DNA from: an uncultured Prevotellaceae bacterium | GTDB lineage: Bacteria; Bacteroidota; Bacteroidia; Bacteroidales; Bacteroidaceae | NCBI GenBank assembly: GCA_902477365.1 | Contig: CABSGW010000002.1 | Location: forward strand, 1-29,601 | Reading direction: 5' to 3' | Length of the DNA: 29,601 nucleotides | Shown here: one piece after another, positions 15,025-21,980 of the stretch | Layout: every line of letters begins with the position of its first letter | Numbering within the stretch: the stretch's first letter is position 1 | Position numbers and translations under genes: made by a program | Notes under the pieces: model-generated | Databases searched by the model: none | What the model was told of the DNA's origin: nothing | What the model saw: the letters and a program-made list of their open reading frames with translations, nothing else

Positions 15025-16143
15025 ATGATAACTATTGAACAATTGAAAGAGGTTAAGGAACGTGCCGAGGCACTTCATCGTTATTTGGATATCGATTCAA
15101 AACTGATTGAGGTGGAAGAGGAACAATTGCGTACCCAAGCCCCCGGATTCTGGGATGATGCAAAAGCTGCCGAGGAGCAGATGAAGAAAGTGAAAGGGCT
15201 GCAAAAGTGGATTGATGGGTACAAAGAGGTGAAGACCAATGTCGATGAACTGGAGCTGGCCTTCGACTTCTATAAGGACGAAATGGTAACCGAAGAAGAG
15301 GTGGACGAGGCTTATGCACGTGCCATTGAAGGTTTGGAAGCGCTGGAACTGAAAAACATGTTGCGGCAAGAGGAGGATGTGATGGCTTGTGTGCTGAAAA
15401 TCAATTCAGGGGCAGGCGGAACCGAAAGCCAGGATTGGGCATCTATGCTGATGCGTATGTATATGCGTTATGCCGAGGCGCAAGGATATAGATTGAGCAT
15501 CAGTAACTTGCAGGATGGCGACGAAGCGGGTATCAAGACTGTGACAATGGAAATAGAAGGCGATTATGCCTATGGTTATTTGAAGTCGGAGAACGGTGTG
15601 CATCGTCTGGTACGCGTATCGCCTTACAATGCACAGGGAAAACGCATGACGTCGTTTGCCAGCGTGTTTGTAACGCCATTGGTTGACGACACCATTGAGG
15701 TGTATGTTGATCCGTCTAAGATCAGTTGGGACTTGTTCCGGTCGGGCGGAGCCGGAGGACAGAATGTGAACAAGGTGGAGACTGGTGTGCGTTTGCGTTA
15801 CCAGTACACCGATCCGGATACCGGAGAGACCGAAGAGATTCTCATTGAGAATACCGAAAGCCGTAAGCAGTTGGAGAACAGAGAGAATGCTATGCGCCTG
15901 CTTCGTTCGCAGTTGTACGACCGCGCTTTGCAGAAGCGTAAGGCGGCCCAGGCCAAGATTGAGGCTGGAAAGAAGAAAATTGAGTGGGGAAGCCAGATAC
16001 GCAGCTATGTGTTTGACGACCGCCGCGTGAAAGACCATCGGACGGGACACCAGACAAGCGACGTTGGTGGTGTGATGGACGGAAAAATAGATGGGTTTAT
16101 TAAAGCTTACCTGATGGAGTTCTCGGAGAGCACTCCTGAATAG
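15025..16143 (+). CDS. prfB: Peptide chain release factor 2, encoded without a frameshift
   Basis: The 372-residue class-I release factor ends translation at UGA and UAA by triggering peptidyl-tRNA hydrolysis on the ribosome. The catalytic GGQ is at 244-246 (RSGGAGGQNVNKVETG). The stop-codon recognition tripeptide, SPF in E. coli RF2, reads SPY at 199-201. The N-terminal helical domain and the domain 2/4 spacing are normal for RF2. In many bacteria prfB needs a programmed +1 frameshift at an in-frame UGA after about 25 codons. Here the equivalent place (HRYLDID; codons 20-22, 15082-15090) reads TAT TTG GAT without a stop, so the self-regulating switch is absent. The small membrane-protein gene follows after 35 nt. 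Confidence 0.96.
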   Translation: MITIEQLKEVKERAEALHRYLDIDSKLIEVEEEQLRTQAPGFWDDAKAAEEQMKKVKGLQKWIDGYKEVKTNVDELELAFDFYKDEMVTEEEVDEAYARAIEGLEALELKNMLRQEEDVMACVLKINSGAGGTESQDWASMLMRMYMRYAEAQGYRLSISNLQDGDEAGIKTVTMEIEGDYAYGYLKSENGVHRLVRVSPYNAQGKRMTSFASVFVTPLVDDTIEVYVDPSKISWDLFRSGGAGGQNVNKVETGVRLRYQYTDPDTGETEEILIENTESRKQLENRENAMRLLRSQLYDRALQKRKAAQAKIEAGKKKIEWGSQIRSYVFDDRRVKDHRTGHQTSDVGGVMDGKIDGFIKAYLMEFSESTPE

Positions 16144-16178
16144 CGGAACAAGGTGTTTAATCTTAAAATAAGAAAGCC

Positions 16179-16322
16179 ATGAACCAGAAAAAGAAAATGA
16201 AATCAGTCAAACGTGACGAGAAACAGGCAAGACAGGCGCGGAAAACCGTGAATACAATTTTTATTTGCCTCATTCTGCTGGCTATCATTTGCTGCATAGC
16301 TTACTCATTAGTGTTTGGTTAA
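16179..16322 (+). CDS. Small single-span membrane protein, 47 residues
   Basis: ATG 16179 to TAA 16320-16322 encodes 47 residues. The first ~24 are very basic (MNQKKKMKSVKRDEKQARQA is the start). They are followed by one hydrophobic helix (about residues 25-45: TIFICLILLAIICCIAYSLV). The positive-inside rule suggests a cytoplasmic N-terminus and a helix in the inner membrane. It sits on the same strand between prfB (35 nt) and the CYTH gene (74 nt), and a hairpin at 16340-16374 follows it. I do not recognise a named family. The codon composition, the clean start and stop, and the basic-then-hydrophobic layout argue that it is real. Confidence 0.65.
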   Translation: MNQKKKMKSVKRDEKQARQARKTVNTIFICLILLAIICCIAYSLVFG

Positions 16323-16339
16323 AACAAAAAACGTTTGGG

Positions 16340-16374
16340 ACGACGGAATTCAGTTCAGTACTGTATTCCGTCGT
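16340..16374 (+). terminator. Hairpin after the small membrane-protein gene
   Basis: ACGACGGAATTCAGT (16340-16354) pairs with ACTGTATTCCGTCGT (16360-16374), with one T-T mismatch and a 5-nt loop. Only a weak T-rich tail (TCGTAT) follows, so termination may be partial. The CYTH start is 23 nt further on. Confidence 0.6.
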
Positions 16375-16386
16375 TCGTATATAGAT

Positions 16387-16392
16387 AAGGAG
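16387..16392 (+). promoter_or_regulatory. Shine-Dalgarno site of the CYTH gene
   Basis: AAGGAG lies 4 nt before the ATG at 16397. It is notable because few other genes in the window have a clear Shine-Dalgarno sequence. It supports this start. Confidence 0.6.
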
Positions 16393-16396
16393 AAAA

Positions 16397-16885
16397 ATGG
16401 CTATAGAGATAGAACGTAAATTCTTGGTATGTGGGGCATATAAGTGCTATGCCAGTTCTGTGTCGCACATTGTGCAGGGTTATATTAGCAGTCAGCGCGG
16501 ACGAACCGTGCGCGTACGCTTGCGTGATGGGCGCGGTCTTCTGACCATAAAAGGTCCTTCAGATCAAGAGGGGCTTTCGCGTTACGAATTTGAAAAGGAA
16601 ATTACGGCCGAAGAGGCTACCGAGCTTCTTCGGTTGTGCGAACCCGGTGTGATCGACAAAAAACGTTATCTGGTGCCTGTCGGAAACCATATATTCGAAG
16701 TAGATGAGTTCTTGGGCGAGAATGAAGGACTGGTTATAGCCGAAGTGGAGCTGGGAACTGTTGACGAGCCTTTTGAACGTCCCGATTTTCTGGGACAAGA
16801 GGTCACTGGAGACCGTCGCTATTACAATTCGATGCTTCGTAGCTATCCCTATCGGCAATGGGGTACGCACAATGAACCGGAATAG
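16397..16885 (+). CDS. CYTH-domain protein (triphosphate tunnel metalloenzyme family)
   Basis: The 162-residue protein is a single CYTH domain. It starts with the signature EIERKFLV (3-10). Alternating basic and acidic strands follow that line the triphosphate tunnel: RTVRVRLRDGRGLLTIKG, YEFEKEI, KKRYLV, FEVDEF and AEVELG. Bacterial members hydrolyse tripolyphosphate or other triphosphates with a divalent metal; some are adenylate cyclases. The acidic and basic tunnel residues seem intact, so an active phosphatase is likely. It has its own Shine-Dalgarno sequence and no clear promoter box, so it probably depends on read-through from prfB and the small gene. The palindromic repeat at 16944-17010 ends the unit. 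Confidence 0.93.
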   Translation: MAIEIERKFLVCGAYKCYASSVSHIVQGYISSQRGRTVRVRLRDGRGLLTIKGPSDQEGLSRYEFEKEITAEEATELLRLCEPGVIDKKRYLVPVGNHIFEVDEFLGENEGLVIAEVELGTVDEPFERPDFLGQEVTGDRRYYNSMLRSYPYRQWGTHNEPE

Positions 16886-16943
16886 TACGAGTGGCCGTCT
16901 GCCGGTAACAGGATCGTGAAACAGGCGGCTGAGGTTTCTTTCC

Positions 16944-17010
16944 CGACATGCCCAGTTTGTTAAAACGACATGCCCAGTCTGTGTTGAAAGGCTGGGCATG
17001 TCGTTTTTTT
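16944..17010 (+). repeat. Palindromic intergenic repeat, locus B, acting as terminator
   Basis: Two direct copies of the unit, CGACATGCCCAGT at 16944-16956 and 16966-16978 (period 22 nt), are followed by one inverted copy. The second direct copy forms a perfect 16-bp stem: AAAACGACATGCCCAG (16962-16977) with CTGGGCATGTCGTTTT (16992-17007), loop 14 nt, continuing in a T-run to 17010. This is a convincing rho-independent terminator for the CYTH gene. The first copy can compete for the same right arm. The core matches loci A and C, but with GACAT where A has GAGAT and C has GAGAA, changed on both arms. Confidence 0.85.
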
Positions 17011-17165
17011 AGGTAGGATATGTGTAGAGATGAGGTGAAGTCTGGTTGGTAGGGCAATCGTCGACAACCGCTTTATTTACGGGTTGTTCAAGAGGTCGGG
17101 TGATGGATGATTTTCTGTTAATCGGTTGATGCTAAGCCTATTTTGTCTGTTTTAACACACAAATG

Positions 17166-17197
17166 GTTGGCGGTTTAAGAAAAAAATACGAACTTTG
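17166..17197 (+). promoter_or_regulatory. Promoter of the rlpA-metY unit
   Basis: GAACTTTG (17190-17197) differs from TAnnTTTG at one base, and GTTG (17166-17169) lies exactly 20 nt upstream as a -33 element. Transcription would begin near 17204, giving an unusually long leader of about 137 nt. Confidence 0.5.
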
Positions 17198-17226
17198 CCC
17201 CCGATAATCGTGAGGGAAGAGTTGTT

Positions 17227-17291
17227 CTGTCACCTTCTGAATCCGGCTTCTCCAAGAAGATGTGTCGTGTACGCTGATGCCGGAGTGACAG
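17227..17291 (+). ncRNA. Candidate structured 5' leader element before rlpA-metY
   Basis: CTGTCAC (17227-17233) pairs with GTGACAG (17285-17291). Directly inside it TCCGGC (17242-17247) pairs with GCCGGA (17279-17284). The two stems are stacked on the 3' side and separated by an 8-nt bulge on the 5' side, with a small TTCT/AGAA hairpin (17248-17258) within. The element sits in the middle of an unusually long leader. It does not resemble the SAM-I, cobalamin or TPP riboswitch consensus as I know them. It may be a regulatory RNA, but a single sequence is weak evidence. Confidence 0.35.
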
Positions 17292-17340
17292 GTTGCTTTT
17301 ATATTGTAACAGACTCGTTGAACCTCCAAAAACAAAATCA

Positions 17341-17994
17341 ATGCGTATTCAAAAAATCACGTTTTTCCTTTTTGCCTTATTGACAACAGCAACCCTTTGT
17401 GCACAGCAGCATGTGGGTGATGCTACGTATTATCACAACAAATTTCATGGGCGTTTGACAAGTGATGGCTCTCGCTATCACAAAGACAGTCTGACATGCG
17501 CCCATCGTACCTATCCTTTTGGCACTATGTTGAAAGTACGTAACCCGAAAAACGGAAATGAGGTCATTGTTAAGGTGACGGACCGTGGTCCTTTTCGGCG
17601 TGGTGCTATCGTCGATCTTTCAGAGGCAGCCGCCGAAGAAATAGATATGATCAGAGCCGGTGTGGCCCGGGTCGAGGTTTCTTTGTGGGACGGAATGCAA
17701 GTCCCTTATCGCGGAAAGGATCGTAATTTGCCCGACTTGAAATTGCCCGATCCCGAAACGGGTGTATTCTATACCATGCCCGAGTGGCATGACAAGTTGC
17801 AGCGGAGTGTAACGGGACGCGCAATGGTGCGTAATTTCCCGAAACAGATTAAGAAGCAAGTGTTTTTGCAGGATACCACTCCCCGTTGGCGTGTGGTACG
17901 CGAGGCAATGACGGCATATACCAATACCGATGTCATCGAGAATTTTGACTATGTAAAGCGGTATCCGGCTTTAAAAGGCGCTCATAACAACTAA
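17341..17994 (+). CDS. RlpA-like secreted double-psi beta-barrel protein
   Basis: The 217-residue protein has a signal peptide (MRIQKITFFLFALLTTATLCAQ) and then an RlpA-type double-psi beta-barrel at about residues 24-117. Visible marks are GDATYYHNKFHGRLTSDG, AHRTYPFGTMLKVRNP, VTDRGPF (79-85) and VDLSEAAAEEI. RlpA proteins act on peptidoglycan at the septum; some are lytic transglycosylases for denuded glycan. No lipobox is seen (the residue before C20 is leucine), so it is probably soluble in the periplasm, unlike E. coli RlpA. The SPOR domain of larger RlpA proteins is lacking; the last 100 residues are not recognised. Start 17341 is chosen because the signal peptide begins there. metY follows 11 nt after the stop. 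Confidence 0.87.
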   Translation: MRIQKITFFLFALLTTATLCAQQHVGDATYYHNKFHGRLTSDGSRYHKDSLTCAHRTYPFGTMLKVRNPKNGNEVIVKVTDRGPFRRGAIVDLSEAAAEEIDMIRAGVARVEVSLWDGMQVPYRGKDRNLPDLKLPDPETGVFYTMPEWHDKLQRSVTGRAMVRNFPKQIKKQVFLQDTTPRWRVVREAMTAYTNTDVIENFDYVKRYPALKGAHNN

Positions 17995-18005
17995 AGAAAA
18001 AGTAC

Positions 18006-19292
18006 ATGGAGAAGAAAAGGAATGTGGGGACTATCTGCGTACAGGGCGGATGGCAACCTAAAAAAGGAGAGCCGAGGCAGGTTCCCGTATATCAGAGCAC
18101 AACGTTTAAATACGAAACAAGCGAGCAGATGGCCCGTTTGTTCGACTTGGAAGAAGCCGGTTATTTCTATACCCGGTTGCAGAATCCTACGAATGATGCC
18201 GTAGCCGCTAAAATTGCCGAAATGGAAGGTGGTGTAGCCGCCATGTTGACTTCGTCGGGACAAGCTGCCAATTTTTATGCCGTGTTCAACATCTGTCAGG
18301 CTGGTGACCATTTCATTGCATCGAGTGCCATCTATGGAGGAACTTATAACCTCTTTGGGGTAACGATGAAAAAGCTGGGTATTGACTGCACGTTTATCGA
18401 TACCGATTGGACGGATGAACAGATTGAGGCAGAGTTCCGTCCCAATACAAAATGTTTCTTTGGCGAAACAATCTCGAATCCTGGCGGTAATGTGTTTGAT
18501 ATTGAGCGTTTCGCACGTATCGCCCATAAGCATGGTGTTCCGTTGTTGATAGATAATACCTTTGCAACACCGGTAAACTGTCGTCCTTTTGAATGGGGTG
18601 CCGACATTGTGACCCATTCGACCACCAAATACATGGATGGTCACGCCGCAGCAGTGGGTGGGGCTATTGTTGACAGCGGCAATTTTGATTGGAACGCCCA
18701 TGCCGATAAGTTCCCCGGATTGTGTGAGCCGGACGACAGTTATCACGGACTGGCCTATGCCAAGGCTTTTGGTAACATAGCCTACATCATGAAGGCAACA
18801 GCTCAGTTGATGCGCGATTTGGGCTCCATTCAATCGCCTCAAAATGCGTTCCTGCTGAATATCGGACTTGAAAGTCTGCATTTGCGTATGCGTCAGCATT
18901 GTGCCAATGCCCAGCAGGTTGCCGAGTTCCTTCAGGCCAACCCACGGGTGGCATGGGTTCACTATAGCGGTTTGCCCGGCGATAAATATTATGACCTGGG
19001 ACAAAAATACCTGCCTAAAGGTGGATGTGGTGTTATCGCCTTCGGACTGAAAGGTACACGCGAAGAGGCTATCCGCTTTATGGATCAGCTGAAGATGATA
19101 GCGATTGTTACTCATGTGGCGGACGCACGTACTTGTGTGCTTCATCCGGCCAGCCATACGCACCGTCAGCTGAGCGATGAGCAGTTGCGCGAGGCTGGTG
19201 TAGCGCCCGATTTAATCCGATTGTCGGTTGGTATCGAAGATGTGGAGGATATCTTGGAGGATATACAACAGGCACTAAAGGCTTCGGAGTAA
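18006..19292 (+). CDS. metY: O-acetylhomoserine sulfhydrylase (MetY type)
   Basis: The 428-residue PLP enzyme of the Cys/Met metabolism family makes homocysteine from O-acetyl-L-homoserine and sulfide, the direct-sulfhydrylation route to methionine. Signatures are YFYTRLQNPT (53-62), SSGQAAN (83-89), IDNTFATPVNCRPFEWGADIV (one residue over the motif core at 182-201) and the PLP lysine in HSTTKYMDGH (K208). The C-terminal RLSVGIEDVEDI is typical. Length and motif set fit MetY better than MetB/MetC, which are about 390 residues. It lies 11 nt after the RlpA-like gene and is followed by a strong terminator, so the two form one transcript behind the long leader at 17198-17340. Confidence 0.93.
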   Translation: MEKKRNVGTICVQGGWQPKKGEPRQVPVYQSTTFKYETSEQMARLFDLEEAGYFYTRLQNPTNDAVAAKIAEMEGGVAAMLTSSGQAANFYAVFNICQAGDHFIASSAIYGGTYNLFGVTMKKLGIDCTFIDTDWTDEQIEAEFRPNTKCFFGETISNPGGNVFDIERFARIAHKHGVPLLIDNTFATPVNCRPFEWGADIVTHSTTKYMDGHAAAVGGAIVDSGNFDWNAHADKFPGLCEPDDSYHGLAYAKAFGNIAYIMKATAQLMRDLGSIQSPQNAFLLNIGLESLHLRMRQHCANAQQVAEFLQANPRVAWVHYSGLPGDKYYDLGQKYLPKGGCGVIAFGLKGTREEAIRFMDQLKMIAIVTHVADARTCVLHPASHTHRQLSDEQLREAGVAPDLIRLSVGIEDVEDILEDIQQALKASE

Positions 19293-19318
19293 TCGCTCAT
19301 AAGAAGTTGTAAATTCAT

Positions 19319-19362
19319 AGCGGGGCGTTTTTCTGCAATAGCGGAGAAACGCTCCGCTTTTT
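19319..19362 (+). terminator. Terminator of metY
   Basis: AGCGGGGCGTTTTTCTGC (19319-19336) pairs with GCGGAGAAACGCTCCGCT (19341-19358) over 18 bp with three G-T wobbles and a 4-nt AATA loop, then a T-run to 19362. Confidence 0.9.
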
Positions 19363-19406
19363 GCGTGAAAATGTTTGATCTGGTCCTGATAGATGAATAT
19401 TTTGCT

Positions 19407-19414
19407 TACCTTTA
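19407..19414 (+). promoter_or_regulatory. Possible -7 box of the DUF3472 gene
   Basis: TACCTTTA matches TAnnTTTG at 7 of 8 positions, 37 nt before the ATG. No -33 element is evident. Confidence 0.4.
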
Positions 19415-19451
19415 CATGCATTGTAGGTGATGATTGATAAAAAACAAGTAA

Positions 19452-21902
19452 ATGAAGAAAAAATATTACAGTTATTTGGTAGGGTGTGTATGGTGCATGC
19501 TTCCAGTGGGCGGAATGGGACAATCCTTATTGACCGTGGACCGGGGTGAAACGGTTGAGCTGACAGCTCCCGAAGGTTTTCAGACTTATCAATGGCAGGT
19601 GTCATCCGATAAGAAAGCATTTGCCGATATCCCGGGTGGATCAGTCCGTAAGTTGAAAATAAGTGTCAACGTGCCGGGCTATTATCGTGTCAAGGCCTCT
19701 TCGGCTGCGGGCACTGAGATCATTCCCGATACAACGGAGGTTTGTTTGAAAACGGTACGTTATGCGGCGTCATATACCTTGTTGTCGGCCGGGCATGGTT
19801 ATGTGGAAACGCGTGACGGAAAGCCTGGAGCTTCGGGCATCTCTATCCCTGAAGAAGAACGTAAGGACGGGCAGGCGTTGGTGACAAAGAAATTGACGAA
19901 CTGGACATCGGGCAATGCCATGGCTGTGTACTATTTCAATCATCCCAGGGATACGGTAGACACACAAATGTATTTGGCTGTAAAGCGCAATGCCGATGTG
20001 CATTTTCGTGTGACGGTGTGGGATCCTACGGATTTGAGTAAGCCGATGGCCGAAAATTATATGGCCCTGAAGGGAACAGGGCGAGTGACTAAATGCGATA
20101 TGATGGGGCTGGTGTTGCCGCGTAAAGATTATTATCGCTATCAGATTGAGTGCCTGAAAGGTTGGAACGACATCATCGAGATTGATAGTTTCCGACTGAG
20201 CAGCCATTCAAAGGTAAGAAGTTACAAAGCGGGTTGGCTTTCTTCTCCTTCGGTGCATCTGAACAATTGGAAGTCAACCAAATCGGGGGTTCCCTCGAGT
20301 GCACGGTATGACTGGTGTTACCAAGAGGTCATGATGCCCAAAGAGTCAGATATTGTAGGTACATACATCATGTCGCTAGGCGTGCTGAGCGGCTATATGG
20401 GCATTCAGATGAACGGCTGGAAGGATGGCAAGTCATTGCATGAGGTTATTTACTCCATGTGGGACGATGGGAGTACAGACGAAGATCCGAACTTGCCCGA
20501 CTACTGTCGCGCGTCAGTTGTCGACCACGATGAAAAGGCAACCGTGAATCGTTTTGGCGGTGAGGGTACCGGTATGCAAACATTCTATCGCGGTCATCAT
20601 TGGGAATGCGGCTCATACGTGCAATTTATCACCAATTGTCGTCCGGAAGAGGCTACCTATACCATTATCGTAGATGGTAAGGAGGTTATTAGAAAACAGA
20701 ATAACATGTTGGTTTCTACCTGGTTCAATGCGCAAGACGGAAAGGGGTGGCAATATATGTCCACACTGCGGTTGCCCAATAACAACACCTATTTCAAGTC
20801 ATGGTATTCGTTTCTCGAAAATTATAATTGGTCTACGGGGCAGGCTGTGCGTACCGGTTACTATCGCAACGGCTATGCGCGCAGCAAAGATACCGAGGAG
20901 TGGTATCACTTCAACTCCGTAGGGTTTGGACACACCGATGGCGGTTACAATCCCGGTAACCGTAATGACTATGGGCAGGGAGTGTCCAGTGAGGATCCAG
21001 GGGCTTTCTTTATGACGAGCGGAGGTTATCTGCCTACGGTTCAGAAGGGAAAGATAGTGCCTTTGAACAAGCAGCACACGCCGGTTGATACCATCAGTCT
21101 GAATAGGCTGGAAGCACGGGTTGACGAGGCGATAGCACGGGAAAGGGAAAAAATAGAGGAGGCCGAGAATTTTAAAAAGAACAAGTTCGATAAAAGTACG
21201 TGGGAAGTGGTTCGTTTTTCAAGCGAAGAAACGACTGGCGAGGATACGAATGGGCGTGCCAGACAAATCATAGACGGAGATAATAACACCTATTGGCATT
21301 CAAAATGGACGGGTGGCGGATCGAGCTATCCCCATTTTTTTGTGGTAGACATGAAGGAGGAAAAAGTAGTAAATGGCTTTCAAATTACGATGAGCGGCGG
21401 CTCTAACCGTTACATCAAGTCGTTTAATTTGTATGCCAGCGGGGATGGTGTAAAATGGAACAAGTTTTACGCTGATGCCGATGCCCCAAGTGATGCTACC
21501 TTTCACTTTATGCTGGAAGAACCGGTAAGTATGCGCTACTTCAAACTGGAGATAACCGGAGGACGAGCAACAGACGGCAATCATGTGCGGGTTAACGAGA
21601 TAGAAGTGACCGGACCGGTTATTCCTACAGCAATCAAGCCCATCTTGTCTGCAGCCGGAAGGCTGGAGGTAGCTTGTTTAAGCGATGCGTTGCTGATAAC
21701 TTCTCCTTCAACAGCCAACAATGTGCAAATCTCTTTGTACGGAACAAATGGGGCTTGTGTATATTCGAAGCATTACAAACATCTTTCGGCGAAAGAACAA
21801 TTCCGTGTACCGATGGCGTCTGTACCTAAAGGTGTGTATGTTGTTGCTTGTGGCGTAGGAGGAAAAAATTACTCAAAGCAATTTGTTTGGGCGGCTCGTT
21901 GA
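19452..21902 (+). CDS. Large secreted DUF3472 protein with discoidin domain and C-terminal sorting-like domain
   Basis: The 816-residue exported protein starts with a signal peptide (MKKKYYSYLVGCVWCMLPVGG). By eye the domains run as follows. An Ig-like region (about 27-95) is followed by a DUF5077-like beta region (about 105-260). A DUF3472 region (about 330-500; RFGGEGTGMQ, HWECGSYVQF, TWFNAQDGKGW) and a charged helical linker (560-585) come next. Then come an F5/8 type C (discoidin) carbohydrate-binding domain (about 589-716; ARQIIDGDNNTYWHSKW, RYFKLEITGG) and an 80-residue C-terminal domain ending PKGVYVVACGVGGKNYSKQFVW, which resembles type A sorting domains of the type IX secretion system. 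DUF3472 proteins are often found among Bacteroidota glycan-utilisation genes, so a surface glycan-binding or glycan-degrading role is plausible. It stands alone, without a SusCD pair. Confidence 0.85.
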   Translation: MKKKYYSYLVGCVWCMLPVGGMGQSLLTVDRGETVELTAPEGFQTYQWQVSSDKKAFADIPGGSVRKLKISVNVPGYYRVKASSAAGTEIIPDTTEVCLKTVRYAASYTLLSAGHGYVETRDGKPGASGISIPEEERKDGQALVTKKLTNWTSGNAMAVYYFNHPRDTVDTQMYLAVKRNADVHFRVTVWDPTDLSKPMAENYMALKGTGRVTKCDMMGLVLPRKDYYRYQIECLKGWNDIIEIDSFRLSSHSKVRSYKAGWLSSPSVHLNNWKSTKSGVPSSARYDWCYQEVMMPKESDIVGTYIMSLGVLSGYMGIQMNGWKDGKSLHEVIYSMWDDGSTDEDPNLPDYCRASVVDHDEKATVNRFGGEGTGMQTFYRGHHWECGSYVQFITNCRPEEATYTIIVDGKEVIRKQNNMLVSTWFNAQDGKGWQYMSTLRLPNNNTYFKSWYSFLENYNWSTGQAVRTGYYRNGYARSKDTEEWYHFNSVGFGHTDGGYNPGNRNDYGQGVSSEDPGAFFMTSGGYLPTVQKGKIVPLNKQHTPVDTISLNRLEARVDEAIAREREKIEEAENFKKNKFDKSTWEVVRFSSEETTGEDTNGRARQIIDGDNNTYWHSKWTGGGSSYPHFFVVDMKEEKVVNGFQITMSGGSNRYIKSFNLYASGDGVKWNKFYADADAPSDATFHFMLEEPVSMRYFKLEITGGRATDGNHVRVNEIEVTGPVIPTAIKPILSAAGRLEVACLSDALLITSPSTANNVQISLYGTNGACVYSKHYKHLSAKEQFRVPMASVPKGVYVVACGVGGKNYSKQFVWAAR

Positions 21903-21910
21903 GCGAATAA

Positions 21911-21953
21911 AAAATAAGAACAACGGCGCGTTTTCGAGTGAAAGCGCGCCGCT
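21911..21953 (-). terminator. Terminator of maeB, shared by convergent genes
   Basis: CGGCGCGTTTTC (21924-21935) pairs with GAAAGCGCGCCG (21940-21951), with one wobble and a 4-nt loop. On the minus strand the stem is followed by a T-rich tail (TTCTTATTTTTT), so it should stop maeB transcription. It may also serve the DUF3472 gene arriving from the other side, although the plus strand has no T-run. Confidence 0.82.
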
Positions 21954-21980
21954 GTGATTGTTGGCAATAAGGATCCGAGA

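Larger units (their letters stand above)
16886..17340. other. 455-nt spacer: repeat/terminator, promoter and structured leader
   Basis: There is no credible gene in this stretch. It holds repeat locus B with its terminator (16944-17010), about 150 nt in which I see nothing recognisable (17011-17160), a promoter (17166-17197) and a long leader with a foldable element (17227-17291) in front of the RlpA-like gene. Confidence 0.7.

Noticed and set aside
17200..17340. Known SAM, cobalamin or TPP riboswitch before rlpA-metY
   Set aside because: None of the conserved sequence blocks of these classes as I know them is present. Only the nested stems remain, so it is reported as an unclassified candidate.
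17991..19163. 390-codon open frame on the minus strand across metY
   Set aside because: It is the complement of the MetY coding sequence, with no promoter or family motif of its own.
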